DNA from: UBA4844 sp050943255
GTDB lineage: Bacteria; Bacillota; Syntrophomonadia; Syntrophomonadales; Syntrophomonadaceae
Reading direction: 5' to 3'
Assembly (NCBI GenBank): GCA_050943255.1
Contig: JBMNOV010000023.1
Span: 1 to 28,758 of the forward strand
DNA length: 28,758 nucleotides
Shown here: positions 1-7,562 of the stretch, piece by piece
Layout of the letters: each line of letters begins with the position of its first letter
How positions within the stretch are numbered: position 1 is the stretch's first letter
Notes under the pieces: model-generated
The model's database searches: none
Told to the model about the DNA's origin: nothing
What the model saw: only the letters and a program-made list of their open reading frames with translations
Translations under genes and position numbers: made by a program

Positions 1-37
1 TAAGAACTAGTATAAGGAATTGTTGTATTTTATGCAT
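1..37 (-). CDS. 5' end of an unidentified minus-strand gene, cut by the window edge
   Basis: Read on the minus strand, an ATG at 37-35 is preceded 10 bases upstream by a perfect AGGAGG ribosome site (plus-strand CCTCCT at 48-53). The frame stays open to the window edge and gives MHKIQQFLILVL. This lysine-then-hydrophobic start would suit a signal peptide or membrane segment, but twelve residues do not identify a family. It would be transcribed divergently from speD. The strong ribosome site is the main support; the frame could still close just beyond the window. Confidence 0.4.
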   Translation of the reverse strand, partial: MHKIQQFLILVL

Positions 38-149
38 TAAAAGGATTCCTCCTGATTTTAAAATATAATTTTCTGCAATGTAATAATCTTTCCTGCATAA
101 ACATATATTATAGTTTTAATTACCTTATTTTAAAACCTAAGTCAAATTA

Positions 150-177
150 TTGACACTGACGGGAAATGTGCTAAAAT
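150..177 (+). promoter_or_regulatory. Sigma-A-type promoter for speD
   Basis: A consensus TTGACA at 150-155 and TAAAAT at 172-177 are separated by 16 bases. Transcription would start near 184, leaving a leader of about 60 bases before speD. No riboswitch-like folding is obvious in that short leader. Confidence 0.6.
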
Positions 178-245
178 TCTACATGTATCTTTTTTACTAA
201 AGGGGGTTTGAGATTATATCCAATATATGAAGGGAGGCGGAATGA

Positions 246-626
246 TTGCAGTCTTTAGGGCGACATGTACTAGCCGAACTATATGGCTGTCAATTTGAGG
301 TTTTGAATGATATAGAAAAAGTAGAAAATATCATGATTAACGCTGCTTTGGAGGCTGGAGCAGAGATTAGAGAGTTTGTTTTTCACAAGTTTAGTCCGCA
401 AGGTGTAAGCGGAGTAGTTGTGATTTCAGAATCTCACCTGGCAATTCATACTTGGCCAGAATTGGGTTATGCCGCTGTTGATGTATTTACCTGCGGCGAA
501 AAGGTAAATCCCTGGGATGCCTGTAAGTATCTTGAGCTGATGCTCGGCGCTGACTATATAAGTGCATCTGAGATAAAAAGGGGAGTTTTTCAAGGCCAGG
601 AGGAACGCCTGGTGGCTAACATTTAG
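246..626 (+). CDS. speD: S-adenosylmethionine decarboxylase proenzyme (pyruvoyl-dependent)
   Basis: Decarboxylates S-adenosylmethionine to the aminopropyl donor for spermidine synthesis. The 126-residue length fits the short bacterial/archaeal (class 1B) form. The proenzyme self-cleaves between Glu62 and Ser63 in the motif SESHLAIHTWPE, turning Ser63 into the pyruvoyl cofactor; His68 and Cys83, the processing and catalytic residues of this family, are in place. The start is TTG at 246, placed 6-8 bases after GGGAGGCGG; the ATG at 242 is out of frame. It has its own promoter and terminator, so it appears monocistronic. No spermidine synthase (speE) or arginine/ornithine decarboxylase is in the window, so the rest of the pathway must lie elsewhere. 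Confidence 0.96.
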   Translation: MQSLGRHVLAELYGCQFEVLNDIEKVENIMINAALEAGAEIREFVFHKFSPQGVSGVVVISESHLAIHTWPELGYAAVDVFTCGEKVNPWDACKYLELMLGADYISASEIKRGVFQGQEERLVANI

Positions 627-686
627 GAGGGATACTATTTTAGTAGACCGAAGAAGCTTTAAAATCAAATATAGTGTTGATTAGTG

Positions 687-728
687 GGCCTTATTTGTAG
701 GAAATGCAAGTAAGGCCTTGCTTTATTT
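687..728 (+). terminator. Rho-independent terminator after speD
   Basis: An 11-bp stem (687-697 pairing with 707-717, one G-T pair, 9-base loop) is followed by a T-rich run, TTGCTTTATTTA. It separates speD from the quinone block. Confidence 0.75.
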
Positions 729-735
729 ATAACCC

Positions 736-764
736 TTGTCTATAGAGTTATTTATGCCTATAAT
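736..764 (+). promoter_or_regulatory. Sigma-A-type promoter for the hepS/quinone block
   Basis: TTGTCT at 736-741 and a perfect TATAAT at 759-764 are 17 bases apart. The predicted start near 771 leaves a leader of roughly 145 bases before the gene at 917. I see no recognisable riboswitch in it. Confidence 0.5.
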
Positions 765-916
765 TTATTAATATTACTGGTGTAAACATACCTGACTTTA
801 ATAAAAAGACTTATAACTACCAAATTAAGGGATAATATATTTATTTAGCAGGAATCACTATTACTAAAATAGAATAATGGTGTTATAGGCTTGGGTTTTG
901 GCTAGGGGGATATTCT

Positions 917-1672
917 ATGAATCTTACTTTTATCTGGGAACAAAAGGCTGAAATGAACGATTTAGAAAGATTATTTAATAATAGTTTCTCACCCTGGTGG
1001 GATCATGTTAACAGCCATATAAATAAATTAAAGAATGATATAACCTGGAATGTCCTTCCCCTCGCAGTCATGAGCGTATATAAATATGCGGGACATAATC
1101 GCCAAATGTCTATTGCTATGTCCAATGTTTTTCGTAACTGCTATTTAGCACATTCCATACATGCTTCGGTTAGGGATGATGATGAGGGTCAGCAATATGA
1201 CCAGGAATTGCATTACAATATTCTAATTGGCGACTATGTTTCTGGTTATATATTGAAAAATCTGGTTGAATTAAACCAAGAAAGCATAGTTGGTGAGTTT
1301 GCTATTATGATTTCTAAGATTAATCAGGGGATGTTAATTAAGCATAAGTTATGTGGAGATTATTGTGAAGTTATTCGCACAACTCGAGCACCGTTTTATG
1401 AAACGGCTTTTTTAACAGCAGCTCGGTTGGCTGGTCATGATATAAAGGTATGTAATCTATATAACCAAATGGGATTTAATTTAGGCATGTCAATAGAATT
1501 GGGACAATCACAAGAATTTAGGGATAGGGCTCAAACCTATTTCCATGAATGCGAAACCTTATTTCATAAAATTAATCGAAAAAATAACAATCCTAATAGT
1601 AACCTGGAGAAGGCTATAAAGGATTTACATTACCATTTCTATAATGATGTAGGGGAGTCTGCTGTAATATAA
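917..1672 (+). CDS. hepS: Heptaprenyl diphosphate synthase component I-like protein (HepS family)
   Basis: Likely the small, non-catalytic subunit of a two-component long-chain prenyl diphosphate synthase that makes the quinone side chain, partnered by the HepT protein at 4817. The 251-residue length equals that of Bacillus HepS as I recall it. The segment LIGDYVSGY (about residues 103-111) resembles the HepS signature around its GDY, and HSIHASVRDDDEG (79-91) looks like a degenerate prenyl-synthase first aspartate motif. No second DDxxD motif is visible, so it should not be catalytic alone. The start is ATG at 917 after GCTAGGGGGA. It heads the quinone block, with ubiD, ubiA and ubiX lying between the two subunits. 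Sequence identity to known HepS looks low, so the family call rests on length, a short motif and context. Confidence 0.68.
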   Translation: MNLTFIWEQKAEMNDLERLFNNSFSPWWDHVNSHINKLKNDITWNVLPLAVMSVYKYAGHNRQMSIAMSNVFRNCYLAHSIHASVRDDDEGQQYDQELHYNILIGDYVSGYILKNLVELNQESIVGEFAIMISKINQGMLIKHKLCGDYCEVIRTTRAPFYETAFLTAARLAGHDIKVCNLYNQMGFNLGMSIELGQSQEFRDRAQTYFHECETLFHKINRKNNNPNSNLEKAIKDLHYHFYNDVGESAVI

Positions 1673-1707
1673 TAGATATTTTGAACAAAAAACAGAATTA
1701 TCATATT

Positions 1708-1744
1708 TAGGGAAAACACGTGTTTTCCCTATTGTTTAATAGGG
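1708..1744 (+). terminator. Hairpin pair between hepS and ubiD; leaky terminator or attenuator
   Basis: A perfect 24-base palindrome (1708-1731, central ACGT) is followed only by ATTGTTTA, a weak T-tract. Its right arm also forms a second perfect hairpin, CCCTATT-gttt-AATAGGG (1727-1744), so the two folds exclude each other. The first would act as a terminator and the second as an anti-terminator, or the pair is simply an inefficient terminator within the operon. Confidence 0.5.
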
Positions 1745-1836
1745 ATGCCCTGGGGCAAGGAGTTGATATAAACAGATATACTTTTTTCTCATCGGGCGGT
1801 TAAGCAGTTTTAAAAAGCATTTGAGGTGTAGGAGAA

Positions 1837-3285
1837 ATGGCTTATAAGGATTTACGTGAGTTTATTGAAAGATTGGAACAAGAAGGCGAGCTAATAAGAG
1901 TTGCTGTAGAAGTCGACTCGGAGCTTGAGATAGCTGAGATTACAGATCGAGTAAGTAAAAAGCACGGACCCGCCTTACTATTCGAGAAGGTTAGAGGTTT
2001 TGATATACCAGTCTTAACTAATGCTTATGGCAGTGAAAAGCGGATGGCTATGAGTTTACAGGTTAAGCAATTAGATGATATTTCCAGGGAAATCATGGAT
2101 ATTATAGAGATAACGGATAATATCCCCAAAACCATGGCAGATAAGATAAAAATATTACCCCGTTTGGCCCAGATTTCGTCGTTCATACCTCGTATAGTCA
2201 AAAGTGGTTCTTGCCAGGAAGTAATAGAACGAGCCCCTTCACTGGAGAATATTCCCGTATTAAAATGTTGGCCCAAAGACGCAGGAAGATTTATTACCCT
2301 ACCACAGGTATATACTAAAGATCCTGAAAGCGGAAAAAGAAACCTTGGTATGTATCGTTTACAAATATTTGATAAACAGACTACTGGTATGCACTGGCAT
2401 ATGCACCATGATGGGGCTTCGAATTACCAGAAAAATTGTAACAAGGGACTGCCAACCGAAGTAGCAGTAGCCCTGGGCGGGGACCCGGCGATTACCTATG
2501 CGGCTACAGCTCCTTTGCCCAAGGATATGGATGAACTTATTTTTGCTGGTTTTTTACGTAAGAAACCAGTAGAACTGGTTAAATGTCAAACGGTAGATTT
2601 AGAGGTGCCAGCAGATGCAGAGATAATAATTGAAGGTTATGTTGATCCCTTTGAGCGAAAAATAGAGGGTCCTTTTGGTGATCATACTGGTTATTACTCC
2701 TTGGCTGATGAGTACCCGGTTTTTCATGTTCAATGTATTACTCATCGAAAAAATCCAATTTACCCGGCCACTATTGTTGGTAAACCGCCTCAGGAAGATT
2801 GTTATCTGGCTTTAGCCACGGAACGTATTTTTTTACCTTTGCTAAAATTTCAACTTCCGGAAATTGTAGACATGCATTTGCCTATGGAAGGTGTTTTCCA
2901 TAACTGTGTTTTAGTTTCAATTCGTAAAGCTTTCCCGGGACATGCTCGAAAAGTGATGAGTTCACTCTGGGGCATGGGTCAGATGATGTTCGCAAAATTT
3001 ATCGTCATAGTTGATGAAGATGTAAATGTGCAAAACACTTCGGAAGTATTATGGAAAGTTTTTAACAATGTTGATCCCCGTCGCGATACCATGATAGTAG
3101 ATGGCCCCCTGGATGTTCTTGACCATTCGGCACCTCTACCATTAGTTGGTTCTAAAATGGGAATTGATGCTACGAAAAAGTGGATAACAGAAGGGCATAC
3201 CCGGGAATGGCCGGAAGATATAAAAATGAGTGAAGATATACTTAAATTGGTAAACCTAAGATGGAGCGAATATGGTATTGACTAA
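1837..3285 (+). CDS. ubiD: UbiD-family prenylated-FMN-dependent decarboxylase
   Basis: Non-oxidative decarboxylase of an aromatic carboxylic acid, using the prenylated FMN made by UbiX. Here the likely substrate is a quinone precursor (prenylated hydroxybenzoate, or dihydroxynaphthoate in the futalosine route, where the homologue is called MqnL). The 482-residue length is normal. The family signature EGPFGDHTGYY starts at Glu277, with Asp282 inside it, and the active-site arginine is probably Arg174 in NLGMYRLQ; together they form the Glu/Arg/acid triad of the family. The start is ATG at 1837 after GTAGGAGAA. The 3' end overlaps ubiA by 14 bases, implying translational coupling. The family is certain. 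The substrate is inferred from the adjacent ubiA, ubiX and prenyl synthase genes. Confidence 0.93.
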   Translation: MAYKDLREFIERLEQEGELIRVAVEVDSELEIAEITDRVSKKHGPALLFEKVRGFDIPVLTNAYGSEKRMAMSLQVKQLDDISREIMDIIEITDNIPKTMADKIKILPRLAQISSFIPRIVKSGSCQEVIERAPSLENIPVLKCWPKDAGRFITLPQVYTKDPESGKRNLGMYRLQIFDKQTTGMHWHMHHDGASNYQKNCNKGLPTEVAVALGGDPAITYAATAPLPKDMDELIFAGFLRKKPVELVKCQTVDLEVPADAEIIIEGYVDPFERKIEGPFGDHTGYYSLADEYPVFHVQCITHRKNPIYPATIVGKPPQEDCYLALATERIFLPLLKFQLPEIVDMHLPMEGVFHNCVLVSIRKAFPGHARKVMSSLWGMGQMMFAKFIVIVDEDVNVQNTSEVLWKVFNNVDPRRDTMIVDGPLDVLDHSAPLPLVGSKMGIDATKKWITEGHTREWPEDIKMSEDILKLVNLRWSEYGID

Positions 3286-4129
3286 AACCAAGAATATTCT
3301 TAAAATGATAGATTTTGAGCATACACTTTTCGGCTTACCTTTTACTTATTTAGGAGCATTTCTAGCTATAAAAAGTATGCCAACTATTTATCAGTTAATA
3401 TGGATCACGGGAGCAATGGTTGGTGCTAGGACTGCTGCTTTATGTCTTAATCGCTTAATTGACCTCAAGATTGACAAGTTAAACCCCCGTACTAGTAACT
3501 GGGTATTACCCTCGGGGAAGCTTACAATTAATCAGGTGTGGATTATCGTATTAATTTCATTGTTATTGCTCTTTTATTCTGCAGCCCAGCTTAATTTACT
3601 TTGTTTAAAGCTTGCACCTTTAGCAGTAATTGCCTTATGGGGGTATTCTTATACTAAGCGCTTTACTTGGTGGTGTCATCTTATTTTAGGCCTGACGATT
3701 GGTATCGGTCCTGTAGGGGCATGGATTGCTGTTCGTAATAGTATTGGATTTGAACCGCTGGTACTAGGGTTAGCTGTGTCCTGCTGGATTGCTGGATTTG
3801 ATACCATGTATGCCTGCCAGGATATGAACTTTGACCGTCAGCATAGGCTCTACTCCATCCCTGCACGTTTCGGTGAGTACGGAGCACTTATCTTTTCGGC
3901 TATTTTTCATGTTTTAACTTTTATTTTTTTAATTTTAGCGGGAATAATACTTAAATTAGGTTATTTTTATTATTTAGGGGTTCTGGTGGCAGGAATAATT
4001 CTATTTTACGAACACTTAATTGTAAAACCAGGTGACTTGAGTCGGGTAAACTTTGCTTCTTTTAAGATTAATCATTATTTAGGACTAGTCCTTTTTATTA
4101 CCACCTTAGCAGATATTTTTATCAAGTAA
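3272..4129 (+). CDS. ubiA: UbiA-family aromatic prenyltransferase (quinone biosynthesis)
   Basis: Integral membrane enzyme that joins the polyprenyl chain to an aromatic acceptor. It has 285 residues with about eight hydrophobic segments. The first metal-diphosphate motif is NRLIDLKID (Asn60, Asp64, Asp68). The second is in YACQDMNFDRQHRLYSIP, matching the YxxxDxxxD pattern. The N-terminal MIDFEHTLFGLPF block is typical of the UbiA/MqnP branch. It overlaps the end of ubiD and is followed closely by ubiX. It could be a 4-hydroxybenzoate prenyltransferase or the futalosine-pathway MqnP; the sequence alone does not decide, though an anaerobic firmicute favours the menaquinone role. The start could be ATG 3272 or an in-frame TTG at 3278. 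Confidence 0.9.
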   Translation: MVLTKTKNILKMIDFEHTLFGLPFTYLGAFLAIKSMPTIYQLIWITGAMVGARTAALCLNRLIDLKIDKLNPRTSNWVLPSGKLTINQVWIIVLISLLLLFYSAAQLNLLCLKLAPLAVIALWGYSYTKRFTWWCHLILGLTIGIGPVGAWIAVRNSIGFEPLVLGLAVSCWIAGFDTMYACQDMNFDRQHRLYSIPARFGEYGALIFSAIFHVLTFIFLILAGIILKLGYFYYLGVLVAGIILFYEHLIVKPGDLSRVNFASFKINHYLGLVLFITTLADIFIK

Positions 4130-4164
4130 GGGGAAAATTGTGTTTTCTCAGGAGGTTTAAGCTA

Positions 4165-4746
4165 TTGAAGAGAATAGTTGTAGCTATTACTGGTGCAAGT
4201 GGTGTGGTTTATGGAATCCAAATGGTTACGGAATTGCTAGCTAGAGATTTTGAAGTCTATCTTATACCTAGTAATGCAGCCTGTCTAGTATTGGAACAGG
4301 AACTTGGTTGGGATTTCAATCAGGGAATAGAGGCTACTTTCCGTCAGAGATTTCCAGGTAATAATCTGATTATATATGATTATGCTAATATAGCCGCTCC
4401 TATTGCTAGTGGGTCTTTCTTAAACGAAGCTATGGTGATTATTCCCTGTTCCATGTCAACATTGTCAGCAATAGCCCATGGTAGTGCCAGCAATCTAATA
4501 ACCAGAGCAGCAGATGTTATGCTTAAAGAAAAAAGACCATTAGTTATTGTTCCTCGTGAGACACCGCTTAATACAATTCACTTACGTAATATGTTATTAC
4601 TTTCAAAGATAGGTGTTAATATAGTCCCTGCTATGCCTGCTTTTTATAACAAACCAGCTAGTTTAGACGATATGATTAAATTTATGGTTGGTAAGGTATT
4701 AGATATATTACATATTCCGAATGATTTATTCCAGCGTTATCCCTAG
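4165..4746 (+). CDS. ubiX: UbiX flavin prenyltransferase
   Basis: Transfers a dimethylallyl group to reduced FMN to make the prenyl-FMN cofactor required by UbiD. Visible features are the N-terminal nucleotide-binding RIVVAITGASGVVYG, PCSMSTLSAIAHG in mid-protein, and the conserved RPLVIVPRETPLN followed by HLRNMLLLS. I place the start at TTG 4165 because a perfect AGGAGG (4150-4155) lies 9 bases upstream and the resulting 193-residue protein begins directly at the first beta strand. The frame extends to a TTG at 4138, but that would put the ribosome site inside the gene. Its position between ubiA and hepT supplies the cofactor for the UbiD two genes upstream. Confidence 0.93.
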   Translation: MKRIVVAITGASGVVYGIQMVTELLARDFEVYLIPSNAACLVLEQELGWDFNQGIEATFRQRFPGNNLIIYDYANIAAPIASGSFLNEAMVIIPCSMSTLSAIAHGSASNLITRAADVMLKEKRPLVIVPRETPLNTIHLRNMLLLSKIGVNIVPAMPAFYNKPASLDDMIKFMVGKVLDILHIPNDLFQRYP

Positions 4747-4816
4747 TAGGAAAATTAGGTTGAGTACGAGTAACAAATCTGTATTTATAAAAATCTTAGG
4801 AAAGAAGACGCCTAAA

Positions 4817-5776
4817 ATGATTATATTTAAGCTTATTGAAAAAGAACTTTTTCGGGTTGAAGCTGGATTAGTTGAGAATCTTAATTGTTCTTTAACCCTT
4901 ATGAATGAAGCAGCAGTACATTTAAGTAAAGCCGGAGGGAAAAGATTGAGGCCTGCTTTTACTTTACTAGCAGCCAAGTTTTTCCGCGAAAATTTAGATG
5001 AAGTAATCCCAGCAGCGACTGCATTAGAACTAATACACTTGGCTACCCTGGTACATGATGATGTAATTGATAATGCTAGTATGCGCCGGGGGACCGTGAC
5101 AGTAAAAAATAAATGGGGGAACCGGGTATCAGTTTATGCTGGCAATTATATTTTGGCTAAGGCACTTGCACTTATAGCAACTTACCAACGCAGTGATTTA
5201 GTGGATGTACTTGCCGATGCTAGCATGAAGATATGTGAAGGCGAAATTCTTCAAATGTCATGTTGTTATAATACTAATTTAGGTTTGAAAAACTACCTAC
5301 GCCGTATTGAACGAAAAACCGCATTGCTAATTGCTGTTAGCTGTCAACTTGGCGCTATGGTATGTTCTGCTTCAACAGATGAAATAATAGCCCTTAAAAA
5401 GTATGGTTATTATCTAGGTATGGGATTCCAGATAACAGATGATATATTGGATATAATTGCTGATGAAATGACCCTGGGTAAAGCTACCGGAAGCGATATC
5501 AGGCAGGGAATAATAACTTTGCCTGCATTGTTTGCTCTTGAACATGATCCTAAGCGTAAGGATCTGGCTCGTATGCTTTCATCTCCTGAAGAATGTGTCA
5601 ATAATACTCAAAGGATTATCGAAATAATTAAGGGTTCTGGTGGTATAGATTATGCTTATTCGGTTGCAGAACATTTTGCTGCAAAAGCGAAAAAGGAATT
5701 AAACCTGCTTCCAGATGCTGCAGCAAAAAATAACTTGGTTGAATTAGCGGATTTCGTAGAAAATCGGAAGTATTAA
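4817..5776 (+). CDS. hepT: Heptaprenyl diphosphate synthase component II (trans-polyprenyl synthetase, HepT-like)
   Basis: Condenses isopentenyl diphosphate units onto an allylic starter to build the long quinone side chain. Both aspartate-rich motifs are intact: HDDVID (Asp81, Asp82, Asp85) followed by MRRG, and QITDDILD (Asp208, Asp209, Asp212). AGGKRLRP near residue 39 binds diphosphate. The stretch RRIERKTALLIAVSCQLGA closely matches Bacillus-type HepT. I choose ATG 4817 (319 residues) because it aligns with the usual HepT N-terminus. The frame extends further upstream, overlapping the end of ubiX, and a TTG at 4760 is an alternative start. It probably works with the HepS-like protein at 917. 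The chain length cannot be read from the sequence with confidence. Confidence 0.9.
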   Translation: MIIFKLIEKELFRVEAGLVENLNCSLTLMNEAAVHLSKAGGKRLRPAFTLLAAKFFRENLDEVIPAATALELIHLATLVHDDVIDNASMRRGTVTVKNKWGNRVSVYAGNYILAKALALIATYQRSDLVDVLADASMKICEGEILQMSCCYNTNLGLKNYLRRIERKTALLIAVSCQLGAMVCSASTDEIIALKKYGYYLGMGFQITDDILDIIADEMTLGKATGSDIRQGIITLPALFALEHDPKRKDLARMLSSPEECVNNTQRIIEIIKGSGGIDYAYSVAEHFAAKAKKELNLLPDAAAKNNLVELADFVENRKY

Positions 5777-5785
5777 GGAGGAGAT

Positions 5786-6532
5786 GTGAGTATAAGCAAT
5801 TTATCTGTAGAAGATAAACAAACTATAATTGAACACCTTGAAGCCTTGCGTAGTTCACTTATAATCGCATTTATTGCGATACTTTTTGCAGCTATTTTTT
5901 GTTTTTATTTTAGTGAACAGATTCTAACCACAGTAACTTTACCGTTGCGTTTGTTAAATGAAGATCTTATAGTAACAGGAGTAACTGAAGCTTTTTTTGT
6001 TAAGCTTAAAATCTCTTTTTATTCTGGTTTTGTTCTGGCTTTTCCTGTAGTTGTATGGGCATTATGGAAGTTTGTCAAACCAGCATTATATCCTTCCGAG
6101 AGAAAGTATGTATACATATTCCTGCCGCTGGCAATATTGTTATTCGCAGTTGGGGTTATATTTGCTTATTTTGGCATTTTACCACTGATATTAAATTTTT
6201 TCATTTTTATAGCTGGGGAAAACCTGGAAACAATGTTTAAGGTTGATCAATATGTATCTTTTGTGCTTTCCTTTACGATTCCATTTGGTCTGGTTTTTGA
6301 GTTACCAGTCGTAGTGTTTTTTTTAAGCAAGCTGGGGATAATTGGTTACAAGTCAATGGCTCGTAAACGGAAGTATGCGCTTTTGGCTATAGTTGTTTTA
6401 GCTGCGGCACTTACCCCTGGTCCTGACCCAATTTCCCAGGTATTAATGGCTGGTCCAGTTTACTTGCTTTATGAAATTAGTATATGGATAGCAAAACTTG
6501 CCATGCCTAGGGATAAAAGGGATTTACAATAA
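5786..6532 (+). CDS. tatC: Sec-independent protein translocase TatC
   Basis: Multi-spanning core of the twin-arginine translocase, which binds signal peptides of folded cofactor-bearing exported proteins. The 248-residue protein has about six hydrophobic segments. The conserved cytoplasmic N-terminus contains HLEALRSSL, the first loop has TEAFFVKLKIS, and PFGLVFELPVVVFFLSK matches the TatC family signature. The start is GTG at 5786, after TTAAGGAGGAGAT; the overlapping ATG at 5784 is followed at once by TGA. It lies 9 bases after hepT, so it is probably in the same transcript, with tatA following after a gap of about 140 bases. No gene in the window shows an obvious twin-arginine signal. Confidence 0.95.
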   Translation: MSISNLSVEDKQTIIEHLEALRSSLIIAFIAILFAAIFCFYFSEQILTTVTLPLRLLNEDLIVTGVTEAFFVKLKISFYSGFVLAFPVVVWALWKFVKPALYPSERKYVYIFLPLAILLFAVGVIFAYFGILPLILNFFIFIAGENLETMFKVDQYVSFVLSFTIPFGLVFELPVVVFFLSKLGIIGYKSMARKRKYALLAIVVLAAALTPGPDPISQVLMAGPVYLLYEISIWIAKLAMPRDKRDLQ

Positions 6533-6571
6533 TAACTAATGGTTAGGTTAATAGAATATACCTGAATATGG

Positions 6572-6609
6572 ATGTTTTGCGTGTCCTTTACAAAACATTG
6601 GCTTTTTGT
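6572..6609 (+). terminator. Weak hairpin terminator between tatC and tatA
   Basis: ATGTTTTG (6572-6579) pairs perfectly with CAAAACAT (6591-6598), followed by TGGCTTTTTGT. The stem is AT-rich and therefore weak. A possible promoter overlaps it (TTTACA at 6587-6592, 16 bases, TAATAA at 6609-6614), so a transcript for tatA and the haem genes may begin here. Confidence 0.4.
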
Positions 6610-6673
6610 AATAATATCAATAAAAGTTATGGTTATTATTTGGTAATTTAGATATATACAAGGAGGGCGAGTC

Positions 6674-6859
6674 GTGTTTGGTTTTATTAGTAATTTCGGA
6701 CCATGGGAACTAATTTTGATCCTAGTTATAGTATTAATAATAGTTGGTCCTGGTAAACTGCCGCAGGTAGGACAATCCTTGGGGAAAGCCTTGCAAAACT
6801 TTAAAAAGGCTAGAGAGGAAGACGAATTAGATGAACTGGATGGTAGAAAGGAAAAATAA
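6674..6859 (+). CDS. tatA: Sec-independent protein translocase TatA
   Basis: Pore-forming partner of TatC. The 61-residue protein has the standard plan: a short N-terminus, one transmembrane helix (about residues 10-25), the FGP-type hinge here read as VGPGKLPQVG, an amphipathic helix (SLGKALQNFKKA) and a short acidic tail. The start is GTG at 6674 after a strong AAGGAGGGCGAG. The length and sequence fit the minimal TatA/TatE type. Forty bases separate it from the following siroheme gene, so it may share a transcript with the haem cluster. Confidence 0.93.
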   Translation: MFGFISNFGPWELILILVIVLIIVGPGKLPQVGQSLGKALQNFKKAREEDELDELDGRKEK

Positions 6860-6899
6860 TGGTCTGGCTTCTTATTAATAGCAAAAGTAAGGGATTTAA

Positions 6900-7562
6900 A
6901 TGACACACTTATTTCCAGTATTAATTAGTCTTGCTGGCAAGAACTGCCTAATTATAGGCGGAGGCCAGGTAGCTGAGCGTAAGATAGCTGACCTGTTAAA
7001 CTACGGAGCCAATATTTGCGTAGTGTGTCCTCACGCCAGAGATAAGGTGAAGCAGTGGGCTGATCAAGGGTTAATTTGTTGGCATACCCGTGAGTTTGTT
7101 ACAAATGATTTAGATAGTGTTTATATGGTTTTTGTAGCTACTAACAATAGACATCTTAACCAGACAATTGTATTACAGTGCCGGCAAAGGGGAATACTGG
7201 TTAATGCTGTTGACGACCCGCCTAATTGCGACTTCTATGTACCTGCTATTTTACGCAGAGACTCATTAGTAATAGGTATATCTACCGAGGGCAAGAGTCC
7301 GATGTTCGCTAAAAAATTACGTTTACAACTGGAAGAGCTTATCGGGGAAGAGTATGGACAATTCGTCGAAATTCTGGGGAACCAGCGCGATTTTATAAAA
7401 AAGGCTATTCCTGATATAGAAATACGAAAAAAAGTCTACCAGGCATTGGTGGATTCTGACATTATTGATTTGTTAAAAGCGGGGGAAAAGGAGAGGGTAA
7501 AGGAGCGGATGGAAGAATGTATGTCCTTCTGGCTGGGCTCAACCACAGAACAGCTTCAATAA
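6900..7562 (+). CDS. Precorrin-2 dehydrogenase / sirohydrochlorin ferrochelatase (CysG N-domain / Met8 type)
   Basis: Oxidises precorrin-2 to sirohydrochlorin with NAD and may insert iron to give siroheme, the branch point to haem in this cluster. The N-terminal Rossmann motif IIGGGQVAERK (residues 18-28) binds NAD. NAVDDPPNCDFYVPAI carries the family's key aspartate (Asp105 or Asp106), and GISTEGKSPMFAKKLR is also typical. At 220 residues it is the stand-alone form without a methyltransferase domain; that activity is in the CobA-HemD fusion at 9733. The start is ATG 6900 with a modest AAGGGATTTA site. Its 3' end overlaps hemA by 46 bases. Whether it chelates iron as well as dehydrogenating cannot be told from sequence. 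Confidence 0.92.
   Translation: MTHLFPVLISLAGKNCLIIGGGQVAERKIADLLNYGANICVVCPHARDKVKQWADQGLICWHTREFVTNDLDSVYMVFVATNNRHLNQTIVLQCRQRGILVNAVDDPPNCDFYVPAILRRDSLVIGISTEGKSPMFAKKLRLQLEELIGEEYGQFVEILGNQRDFIKKAIPDIEIRKKVYQALVDSDIIDLLKAGEKERVKERMEECMSFWLGSTTEQLQ

Noticed and set aside
638..685. Short frame (about 15 codons) after speD behind an AGGAGGG site, possible remnant of a second gene
   Set aside because: It would need an ATT start and is too short to identify. The terminator follows directly, so I treat it as the speD 3' leader.
6469..6906. Minus-strand open frame of 145 codons across the tatC end and tatA
   Set aside because: It is antisense to tatA, which has a strong ribosome site and clear motifs. 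The antisense product is low-complexity serine-rich sequence.
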